The notes under the pieces are model-generated. The model did not search any database, had not been told where the DNA came from, and saw nothing but the letters and a program-made list of their open reading frames with translations. Shown piece by piece: positions 24,492-64,000 of a stretch of 64,000 nucleotides of DNA. The stretch is taken from NCBI GenBank assembly GCA_022410635.1, contig JAJVDF010000045.1:1-64000 (forward strand). Direction: 5' to 3'. The stretch is from Tretioscincus oriximinensis (Eukaryota; Chordata; Lepidosauria; Squamata; Gymnophthalmidae). Both the position numbers and the translations under genes were made by a program. Each line of letters starts with the position of its first letter. The first letter of the stretch is position 1.

Positions 24492-24700
24492 TCGTGGCTC
24501 GGGAGGGGGTTGGATTAACCTAAAGTGGTCGTATGGTTGAGCACTGCGCTTCTGAGGTCATGCCGCAGATTGGGAACGCCTCGTCGGGAGAGGCGGACCT
24601 TCACGAACGAACGAAGGTGATTGGTTGAGAAAAGAAAAGTCCCGCCTTCTGGAAAGAGGAAGGGGAGTCGAGACTGGGGGCTGGTCGTTTTGCGCAGATT

Positions 24701-25740
24701 TACGCAACCAACGTGATTTTTTTTCTGACTCAGCTAACTCCAGTTTCGTTCGTCGTTCTGCAGCGCATGATGATTAGCATCGGCGGGTCATCTTATTTTT
24801 TTATTTTTTTTTACAGTGCTGTGACTTTATACACTGAATTATTGTTCGCATGGCGGATATGCAGCTCGCTTGCAACTGAAGTCCTTGGCCTCGCCATGGT
24901 TGCTTCCCTTGTGGGAAAAGAAGGAAACGGCACCGTATCCGTAAGGCGGCTGTCCCCGGTCTAATTAACGTTTTCCTAGCCCGGCCAAGCATCTTGGATG
25001 TTCGTTCATTCATTCATTCACTCACTCACTCACATTCATTCATTGAATATACTGATTGGATTTAGTATACCGTAGATTACTGGAGAGTGTGGCAGCCTGT
25101 ACGCCGCCGCCCTCTTCCCATGCTACTTTAGTTTGGATCACCCCAAAATCCCAGGAGCCTTTTACCACGGAATAGGAACCTGCCATCCACACGCGAGTGC
25201 TGACTATGGCAGGGCCCGAATGGGGCCTGCTATAGTCTATACTGGAATGTGAATGGCCNAGCTCTGCCCCGAGATGTGACCCAGAACAAGGCTCCGTGTG
25301 GATGGATGGACTGACTGCCTTTACCCTTCTGAAGGATTTATTTGCAAAAGCAGTAAATGTCTCTCTTCAGAAGCAACAGCGTGTTGCTGAAAACATCCCA
25401 ATCAAATAATGAAGCATGAGCATCACACACGAAGTGGGCTTTTGCTTGAAGGAAATACAAACACAACTTGCAAAACATCATTTCTCTGAGGCCCCCAATG
25501 CAGACTTCTCCCAAGCAGGGCGTGCCTTGGGGTATTTAAATATCAAAATATGAGTCATTATACTTTTTCAAAAATCTATCCATCTCTTCCTTGCTGTTGC
25601 AATCCTTCTCACTTTTTTTTAAACCAGCCTCACTACAGACTTTTCCTTTATCAGAAATCNCTGCAAATACCAGTATCACTGAATCAGATTTTTCTCAAGT
25701 ATTGGCAGGACTTCTAAAGGCTTCCTCCTATTTGGTAGGA
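24701..25740. other. WEE1-ZNF143 intergenic DNA, proximal part
   Basis: Includes an ATTC/ACTC tetranucleotide repeat (about 25000-25045) and a short foldback with CCATCCACACG ends (about 25190-25306), possibly a MITE remnant. No exon recognised. Confidence 0.4.
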
Positions 25741-25761
25741 AACAGAAACACAAATATAAAT

Positions 25762-26161
25762 TTCAGAGAAATAACCGTGTTAGTCTGGCAGAAAGCCATC
25801 AGCAAAGGACTTAACAGAGACAATGGTTTCCTGGCCAACTATACATTTTTATGACACCTGTTAAGTATTTGATTGATTCTCTACCAGACATTGCACCTTG
25901 TTGCCCCAGGCACCTTTTCACATAAGAGGATTAGTTCCTGCTATTTACCTGTTTTTAAGGAGATTAGTTCCTGCTATTTACCTGCAATTCAACACCTCCC
26001 TACAGTTGCATATGCTTTGTCCTCTCCCATACACATTTCCCTATAAATACCTGACCCTGACATTAGTCCCTCAGCATCTGAAGAAGTAGACCTGTCTANG
26101 AAAGCTTATGCCAACCACTTTTCTCAAGTTAGTCTCAAAGTGCTGCTAGCTCCTTTGCTGG
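25762..26161 (+). mobile_element. 400-bp interspersed element with 12-bp target duplication
   Basis: Flanked by perfect 12-bp direct repeats ACAAATATAAAT (25750-25761 and 26162-26173). It begins TTCAGAGAAATAACCGTGTT AGTCTGGC and ends with a 'GAAAGCTTATGCC...GTTAGTCTCAAAG' region, ending CTCCTTTGCTGG. The start (CATCAGCAAAGGA) and the end are partly inverted copies. The GAAAGCTTATG/GTTAGTCTC end resembles a repeat common in reptile genomes; a related 3' end lies at about 38040-38205. I cannot name the class. It also contains a 23-bp duplication (25929-25951, 25962-25984). Confidence 0.6.
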
Positions 26162-26269
26162 ACAAATATAAATAAAATTGCAAAAGGTGTGATTTTTTAA
26201 AAGTAAACAGCTGCAAGATTCCATTTTTATTTTCCAAGCTGCTTTTCATACTGTAGCTGTTGGCTTCAG

Positions 26270-26455
26270 TGGTGTTCAAACTAGGATTGGAAATACTGGA
26301 GTTCAAATTTAGTCATTGAGAAGTGTTGCTGCTGCTAGGATTAAAGCCTCACTCAACCATGAAAGCTCACTAAAGGACCTTGGAGCCTCTCAGTCCAACC
26401 TACATCACAGGACTGTTGTCAAGATTAGACAAGAATGATGTGGCCAAGATTGATG
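26270..26455 (+). repeat. Old SINE remnant
   Basis: AACCATGAAAGCTCACTAAA, GGACCTTGGAGCCTCTCAGT and CAACCTACATCACAGGACTG match in order the body of lizard tRNA SINEs ('GCTCACTGGGTGACCTTGGG ... CCTACCTCACAGGGTTG'). The promoter head is worn. Confidence 0.5.
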
Positions 26456-26895
26456 ACCATCAATGAACAGTTAAGGTTGATTTACTTGATTTTATGTTCT
26501 TGCAATCCAGGGAACTCTCCAGCACAACCATTTTTAAGTCAGGAAAATAAAGTAAGTCATTTGCAAGAACTAATAGAAGCAGGTAGGTAATGCCAAGGAG
26601 TTGCCAATTTATTTTGGCTAAGAAATAGTTAACAAGTTAAAACAACAACAATAAAATACTCATACAGTGTTGCATGGGAACTTACAAAATATTAATTCAA
26701 ATCTGCAGTAGCCAAAACACATTTTTAAAAAAACTGCTTCCTTTTACATTCATATACAAGGATAAAATATAAAACAAACAAAGAAGTTACTGTTTGTTCA
26801 CTTTTGTTAAAAAATAATTAGGGTTATTTAAGGTGGAAGACAACTAACTTTCATGGCAGACTTCATCTCCATCACTGGAGATGGTAAAATGTCCT

Positions 26896-27023
26896 GGTAA
26901 ATGTTTCTAGTAATGCCTTTAGGTTTTTCAAGGGTACCACTATGCTTGAAACACAAATAGGTAAATGTTTCTAGTAACGCCTTTAAAATTTCAAAGCTAT
27001 TGCTGTGCTTGGGACAAAAATAA
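26896..27023. repeat. Two-copy tandem duplication, period 64
   Basis: GGTAAATGTTTCTAGTAA occurs at 26896 and 26960, and the rest of each unit is similar (GCCTTTA, then CTTGAAACACAAA versus CTTGGGACAAAAA). Confidence 0.65.
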
Positions 27024-27740
27024 ATTTGTTTTTGTAGAAGAGTGTAGACAAACAAAAAGGAATCGTATAATTAACATGAGAAAGGCAAGTAGATCACACC
27101 ATAATAATGCCTATTGTTTCACAGCATTCCCAACACCCACTTGTTAATCTGTGTGGGAAGGGGGTGGGGGCTTAAAAGACTCTGTTCCAAATCTTATTTG
27201 CTGTGATGGTTGTTAAGGGTATTTCCTTATATATGCTATAGTATCTTTCTATCCACTATGGAGCAGCAAGAGATCTTGCAGATAACTCTTAACTTTCAGC
27301 ATTGTATATATACAGTTTGCATTTTATTAATGGATCTTTTGTGACCTTAGGGCTACTAGTAATTACTTGAGTCAGTCTTTGCTAGATTGATAGTGTTGCT
27401 TGTGTCTGCTTCTCCCTTTTTATCAGTCTTAACCAAAGGCAATGATTTCCTAAGTATTCCATGTTTAACAATCCTCTTCTGACTGCAAGAAATCAGAACT
27501 ATGCAGTTCAAAACTTCAGTCTTTAAAAACTCACAAAATACATTTCCATAAGAGTCTTTATGGAATAATGGAGTCTTTATGGAATAATTGCCTTAATTCC
27601 CCATTTTCACCTNATATATTTGAAAAGGAGGGCCTAATTTAGCCAGACTCTAAAACGTTTTCTAACATTGCTAGATTCCCCTAGGATGTAGGATCCACAC
27701 AATCCTGTACTCTGAGAGGAGTTGCTGCACCTTTAGCATT

Positions 27741-28135
27741 CATGATTGTTCAGTTATATCCAGATCTTTGTAACTCCATTTACACTTGTTGCTTCCACGA
27801 CATTATTTATTCATCTCATCCTGTTCTGTCTTCTCCTTTTGCCTTCAGTATTTCCCAGCATCAGGGTCTTCGGATTATGTGGTTAAAGTATTTAAGCTTT
27901 GTCCTTATAATGAAAAGTCAGAGTTGATTGCCTTTAATACTGATTTTTTTCCAATCCAAGGGACTCTCAAAACATTGACCGTTGACTCTCAAAGCATCAA
28001 TTCTTTGCTGTTTGTTCTTTATGGTGCATCTTTTACAGGCATACATTATTACTGGAAAAACAGTTTTTACAGACATTTGTCAACAAGGTGTTCTCTACTT
28101 TTTAATATGTTTAAAAAGCAAACACCTTCTGAATT
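27741..28135 (-). mobile_element. BovB (RTE clade) LINE fragment, ORF2 C-terminal end
   Basis: Blocks in the order of BovB, in reverse: GTTCAGTTATATCCAG, CTTTGTAACTCCAT, TTTCCCAGCATCAGGGTCTT, CCAAGGGACTCTCAAAAC, CAAAGCATCAATTCTT, ATTACTGGAAAAACAG and CTACTTTTTAATATG. On the minus strand the peptide reads like LKYFNHIIRRP (family: LQYFGHLMRR). It is broken by stops. Recognition is from memory of the family consensus, not a search. Confidence 0.8.
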
Positions 28136-29690
28136 TCATTTCCTTTCTTCAGAGTTTTTAAGCCCGTGTGAGCTTGGATTAGGACCCAGATGTTATGAAG
28201 AATATTCCTGAACATTATTTCAGATTTATTTAAATTTATTTTTAAACCTGAGAGTTTATGAAATTCAAAATTCATCTTCCTCAGAATAGTACCTGCTTAC
28301 AGTGGAACTACAATCAGAGAGTTATCTATGTAGTTTTGGGTCTTGAGTTCAGTATTTATAAGTTTGTATGTTTTGATAATTTCTTATATATTGTAGTAGT
28401 GGCTCCAATGCAATATATTTGTAATTATATCCTGTCCTTTATGCTAAACTCCTATAAGGATTAACCAAAGGATACCGATTTATAGCAGAGCTTTATGGCA
28501 GCAGTTAGGTGAAGCAACAACCTGACATAGGCAATATTTTTCTGTTCTTAAGCTGACAGTAGTAAACCACAGAAATAACTCAGTCCAATTCCTATGCTCA
28601 AGAGAAACAAAACTTGCAGAAATAAGTTCTTCAATTCAAATGCAAAACAAAGATTCAGCATCTGTAAGTAATAGGAACTATTAGGCACTGGCATCACAAA
28701 CAAGGTGACTGACCTCATAATCAAGTTATCAGAAACACCTGCCTAAGGCTGAAGTCCTTATTTCTAACTCCCTATCTCCATGCAGTTGCCTAATTACTCA
28801 ATTTTGGGGGGCTAGCCTGACTGAACACCTCTGCTGCTGTGGCATGTGACAGCAAAGCCAAGCATGCAGGCTCTTGATCTTCAACAGCTGGGGTGAGCTG
28901 ATCTACAGAAGGAGCCCTGCCTACTGTATAGAGTCATCTGATCTGATCTCATAGCCAAATGCCACAACTCAACAGGGTCCTCACTATCTAAGTCTTCAAA
29001 GAATGAGAGTGATGTGACAGAATAGTCAAATTTATTTCTAAATTCTGCTTGTAGAAGATCCCCCCAAAATGGATGTGATATTAAGTTAAAGCAAATTTTG
29101 AATGTTCAATACAATAACTGATAGCACTTAATTTGTATTTTTAGCATTTTGCATAGCATATACTTTGTCTGAATCTAGCAAGTATGAGTCCTACGAAATC
29201 TGGGTGATTAAATGTTCAATCTATGCAACTGGGTGATAGTATTTCTTGAGATGTGGCTTTCATTTATGTATGATGTTCTAAAGTGAATTCTTTCCCCAAA
29301 TAGCATTAATAAATCGAGTTAAAATATGTTGCTGACATGGGTCTTTTGTATAAAGGCTTTGATAAAATTAACTATTTTTCAAATTGTTTTNATTGAGGTT
29401 TGTAACTCCTACTGTTGGTCTTTTAAAGCCAGCATGATATTCCTGTCATTTCTTTGTTGCTGAGCTTCTAGTTCTTATTTGCATATTAATGCTCTTTCCA
29501 ATTCATAAAAAATTGTGGCTTCATGCACACACATAAAAAATACTGGATTTTTCTATCCTCCTGCACTTCTTCTAAGAAATTGTTGTTTTAGCTACATAAT
29601 AATCTATTGTTGACATAGTGAACGAATTACTACTTTTGATGTGCTTATTTACACAATTGTAATTAAATATGCAGAAGCATTAGATTTGCA
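28136..29690. other. Intergenic DNA downstream of ZNF143, nothing supported
   Basis: AT-rich, with one N at about 29391. No coding exon or confident repeat was found. Confidence 0.4.
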
Positions 29691-29714
29691 TTCCTTAATA
29701 TTGAACAAAGAAAG

Positions 29715-29720
29715 TTTATT
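29715..29720 (-). terminator. ZNF143: Candidate ZNF143 polyadenylation signal (AATAAA)
   Basis: TTTATT on the plus strand is AATAAA on the minus strand, about 595 bases past the ZNF143 stop, in repeat-free sequence. The 3' UTR would be about 29695-30314. Confidence 0.5.
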
Positions 29721-30314
29721 TTTGTACATAATCCAATTCAAAGGTAATATAATTAGCATTTCCAGCATGAACAGTTTGTATTTACAATCAGTGGGATGAA
29801 ACGGGATAGCAAAGATCTTCAACTTGTGCATGGAATACAATTCAAAATGTAATATTTACATAAGTTTCAAAATTTGCACCTCTTCGGTATATGAGGAACA
29901 TTAAAACGGTTCTGCTTATGAACAATTTTTGAAATTATGATTGCTACTATGGTTTGTACATCTTAAATCTTCATTAGAACCTTCATTGTATTTGTATGAA
30001 ATTAAAACTCACACCAGTATTTCTGTAACAAAAATGCTGTTACCTGTAGTCTGGTTTGGAATCTGATATAAGTGTAACAAGAAAAATTAACATAAAACCT
30101 TAATTCTGTAGTCCTGGGAATATAACAAGCCTTAAGGTAGAATTCATGTGTTGTCAAGGTACATGTACATAAAACATTATTCGCATGAAATGTTCTTTAC
30201 TCTTGTATAAAGTATGTGGAGCATGTCAAAAATTATATTTCCAGATGGTATGGATTGATGTTGATTGAAAATAAAATATAGTTCATTCTATTGTTCTGTA
30301 AACCATGTTAGAAG

Positions 30315-61138
<30,824 letters not shown>

Positions 61139-61289
61139 TTAATAATAAGCTTCTTAATGAAGAATCACAGATAATTTTCCTAATCATTAAGAGAATGACA
61201 AGGCCAAGCATAATAAATAAACAGAGCAGAGGGATCAACATTGTTCTCATTGGCACATGGAAGGACTAGAAACAATGGGATGAAACTGC

Positions 61290-61495
61290 AAGGGAGTAGA
61301 TTTAGATTATATTAGATTTATCAAGGTGATAAACCAGTGGAACAGTTTGCTACAGGAGGTGGCGAGTTCACCTTCACTGGAAGTCTTCAGAGACTGGAAA
61401 ATCATCTTTCTGGGATTGTTTAATGAATCCTGCATCGAGCAGGGGGTTGGACCTGATGATCCTGGAGGTCCCTTCCAACTCTATGATTCTATGAT
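61290..61495 (+). mobile_element. CR1 3' end
   Basis: AACAGTTTGCTACAGGAGGT, AGTTCACCTTCACTGGAAGT and AGCAGGGGGTTGGACCTGAT through ATGATTCTATGAT form a standard CR1 3' end, close to that at 8269-8351. Confidence 0.85.
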
Positions 61496-62032
61496 AAGTG
61501 AAGCAACACCTTTGTCAAAAAAACTTCATGCAAGATTTCCCAGTTTAATTTGAAAGAAACATTTGCACAGAATGAAATAAATAATTAGAACTCTTTATGG
61601 TTATGCTTCTTTCTTAATCAGCTTTAGGTGATTTTGCAGTGTTTCTGTTTAAAGTAACTAAATTATTCTAAGCACCACACAAAATAAGCAAATGGTACCA
61701 GTCCTTCAGGGAGCAACTTATACTGTACAAAAAATAGCACTCTGGCTAAGTTTCAAATTTCAATTTGAAATAAATTTTCATCTATCCCATTTATTTCTCA
61801 TACTACATAATCAATTTTATTAGTTGCCAAACTATTCGAAGATATAATGAAATGCAGAAATTAATAAAAATTCTAAAATTAGAGAGCAGTGAGAGAAGGC
61901 AAACTTCTTTAACTAAAGCCATGGCAAAGAAATCTGGTTCTTAAATATCTACAAACATTTAAAGACATGATTTGATACACTTCAGAGTGTGTGTGTGTGT
62001 GTGGGTCATTTCAGAATCTGGGATCTATTATA

Positions 62033-62091
62033 TACTGCTCAAAACATTGAGCAGTTATGTTAAAGTGTTCCCTTAATTGTTTTGAGCAGTA
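62033..62091. mobile_element. Tc1/mariner-like foldback element, copy 2 (internally deleted)
   Basis: Starts TACTGCTCAAAACA and ends GTGTTCCCTTAATTGTTTTG AGCAGTA, flanked by TA. About 19 bases shorter than copy 1 at 55261-55338, with the left arm truncated. Confidence 0.7.
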
Positions 62092-63042
62092 TATAAAAAG
62101 TCCTACCACAAGTTTCTGTACCTCAAACTACTAAGGAGAACATATTGATGGCCTCTTCACATGATCTCAACTCTCTCAAGAACTGACTCCCTACTTTTTA
62201 TGTCAGTTGTAAAATGGTAAAGAAGTCCTGGGAAACCAACAATGGAGAGTTAAGAGCAAGGTGAGTTCATGTGACCACTTAGCTTACTCCTTTGAATTNC
62301 TATAGGTTCTATCAATAAACTCAGCCTCTATGTTGAATGGCATAACCATTTCAAATGAAAAGTATTTGAGACATATATAATAGAAACCCTGTTCAGTTGG
62401 CTATAGTTAATCTAGTCTGTCATCTTGCCTTCAACAGTGGCCCATCCGTTGCTTCTAGGCATTCTCGAATACAAAATAAAAACACCTTGACCAATTCCTG
62501 ACTCCTTACAAATGGTTTTCAGAGATATTCTACATGTCTTTTAAACCTGGAGTCAGTACACAGGCATCCATTCTAGTAGCAATTGACATGAACTTGTCTA
62601 GTATTTTCTTTTTTACTTATGAAAATTTGATATGACATGAAATGTGTGATATACATAAAAAAACCTGCTTTTAAATCGATTTTAATACACTTATTTTAAA
62701 AAAGAGTTATTACCAAACTTATTGCAGTAGAAATGCTATGATATGAGCTGTTACGTAAGTATCTATATTCAGACTTTGGATGTTGTTCAGAAATGTCAAA
62801 TAAACGTTTCTTAGAAATCTGACCTATCAAATTGTTTTTGTTGGTAAGTAACTGATGCCATAATTTCTCTAACTCTTCCTTAAAATTAATCATGCTAGTG
62901 GTCACCACTACCTTCTTTTTCAAGTTCCAGAATGTATGTTCTAAATATATCTTCACCATTTGTACATAATTATCATCACAGCAATTGGCCTTCTAACCAA
63001 TTGCTGCAATGCAGGGATAGTAATCCTTCCCTGTACAAGACA

Positions 63043-63375
63043 CCACAGGTGCCCCCCCAACTGACTCTAAACCCACCCCTACTCCCATGCTGCACACTGG
63101 AGCAATAACCACAAAGGATCACATGCAGGAAATGCACATGGTGAATGCACTGGGGCAAGGTGGCAGTGCAGGGTGGGGTGCCCACATACTGCCGCCTGAC
63201 TAGTGGCCACAGGTGCCCCCCCCAATTGACTCTAAACCCACCCCCAACCCCATGCTGCATACTGGAGCAGTAGCCACAAAGGATCACATGCAGGAAATGC
63301 ACATGGTGAATGCACTGGGGCAAGGTGGCAGTGCAGGGTAGGGTGCCCACACACCGCCGCCTGACTAGCAGCCCA
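63043..63375. repeat. Two-copy tandem duplication, period 164
   Basis: The unit begins CCACAGGTGCCCCCCC at about 63043 and again at 63207. Most bases match (for instance AGGATCACATGCAGGAAATG twice). GC-richer than its surroundings. A 141-residue frame on the minus strand runs through both units and shows the same repeat, but has no recognised homology. Confidence 0.8.
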
Positions 63376-64000
63376 TTGCATTTCCCAGTGGCAATGGGCA
63401 CATTTCCACTAGTGGAGGCAAATAAAGAAGCAAAATATTTACAGGTTTCTTTTCCATCTCTTTCCTAGTTATCCCTAACACTAACACTATTTTTCTTGGT
63501 CCACCCCCCAAAAATCATATTCGTTTACGCTAAGAATTGTTTTTGATTGACTGAATCATTTTGCATTTACTAATTTTGCACTTAAAGTTACATGTTTACT
63601 AAATGTCAAAAGGTCCCTCTTTAGTTCTTTACAGTTTATTTTTATTTTCACCATGTTAATATTTTGCATAGGAGTACTAAGTAGTACTTTCATTACCAAT
63701 AGCAACCAGATACTATTTCCTGTAGCCACAACTGGCATATTTTAGTTCATGGCATTTAATAACACTTTACTTACTATTTTTTGAGTCAATATACGCTGAG
63801 AATTCCTATTTAGTTCAAAGAAGAATCTTGCTCCTATAAATTAAATATGAACATTCAGAGATAAATCCCAAAGTGTACAATAATGTGTAGCTCTCCATTT
63901 TATAAGTTTTAGTTTTTGCTTTGTGATTCCTTAAAGTATCAGCAAGTTCACAGCATTAGTTTTTTGCTATAAGTAACAAGAAAGGAGAAGGGGGTTCAGT

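Larger units (their letters stand above)
23140..24700 (-). promoter_or_regulatory. WEE1: WEE1 CpG island promoter
   Basis: A sharp rise in GC and CpG spans WEE1 exon 1 and its upstream DNA. Upstream of the ATG lie an E-box CACGTG (24381-24386), a CCAAT (24401-24405), a GC box, a CHR-like TTTGAA (24423-24428), a CRE-like TTACGTCA (24463-24470), an E2F palindrome TTTGGCGCGAAA (24480-24491), and an inverted CCAAT (ATTGG, 24620-24624). There is no TATA box in position. The set fits a cell-cycle-regulated promoter. The start site was not mapped. Confidence 0.8.

Noticed and set aside
23359..24518. Long plus-strand frames (up to 234 residues) over WEE1 exon 1
   Set aside because: GC-rich, low-complexity antisense shadows of WEE1 exon 1; no homology or splice logic.
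27786..28211. 141-residue plus-strand frame considered as a gene
   Set aside because: It is the antisense of a BovB LINE fragment.
63043..63401. 141-residue frame in the tandem duplication considered as a gene
   Set aside because: Repetitive by DNA duplication, no homologue recognised, no promoter or splice context.

Overview
The window is vertebrate nuclear DNA, most likely from a squamate reptile (lizard, gecko or snake). It is AT-rich, has large introns, carries single N ambiguity bases, and is full of squamate-type repeats: CR1 and L2 LINEs, L1 3' ends, BovB pieces, tRNA-derived SINEs resembling Sauria SINEs, hAT and Tc1/mariner-like foldback elements, a SPIN-type hAT copy, a Ty3/Gypsy remnant and a nearly complete DIRS retrotransposon. 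The species cannot be fixed from the sequence alone.

Two host genes are present, both on the minus strand and in the same order and orientation as the human ZNF143-WEE1 pair. ZNF143 (transcription factor, seven C2H2 fingers) runs from a splice acceptor at 61085 to a stop at 30315. All 15 coding exons could be placed (1914 nt, 637 residues plus stop). Its non-coding first exon and promoter were not found and probably lie beyond the right edge. WEE1 (mitosis-inhibiting kinase) runs from the ATG at 24132 to a stop at 9832. All 11 coding exons were placed (1962 nt, 653 residues plus stop). Both genes have consensus splice sites, continuous phase and intact functional motifs, so both look functional. 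A CpG-rich promoter covers WEE1 exon 1 (about 23.1-24.7 kb) and carries an E2F palindrome, a CHR-like TTTGAA, CCAAT boxes, an E-box and a CRE-like site, as expected for a cell-cycle gene.

Layout: 1-8.9 kb is intergenic sequence downstream of WEE1, made mostly of repeats (CR1 ORF1 at the left edge, a foldback hAT-like element, CR1, L2, SINEs). WEE1 occupies 8.9-24.5 kb. From 24.7 to 29.7 kb is the gap between the genes, holding a BovB piece and a 400-bp element with a 12-bp target duplication. ZNF143 fills 29.7-61.1 kb. From 61.1 to 64 kb is ZNF143 intron 1 sequence with CR1, a foldback element and a tandem duplication.

The most informative non-host structure is in ZNF143 intron 8 (46881-54189). 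It is a degenerate DIRS-type (tyrosine-recombinase) retrotransposon in which gag, the start of RT, RNase H, the recombinase, inverted termini and the internal complementary region can still be recognised. Five other LINE pieces interrupt it, two with clear target-site duplications. ZNF143 intron 9 holds a Ty3/Gypsy-like 3' half with a SPIN-like hAT copy inside it (perfect 8-bp duplication). I found no evidence of a wholly new biological system; the interest lies in mobile-element archaeology around two conserved genes.
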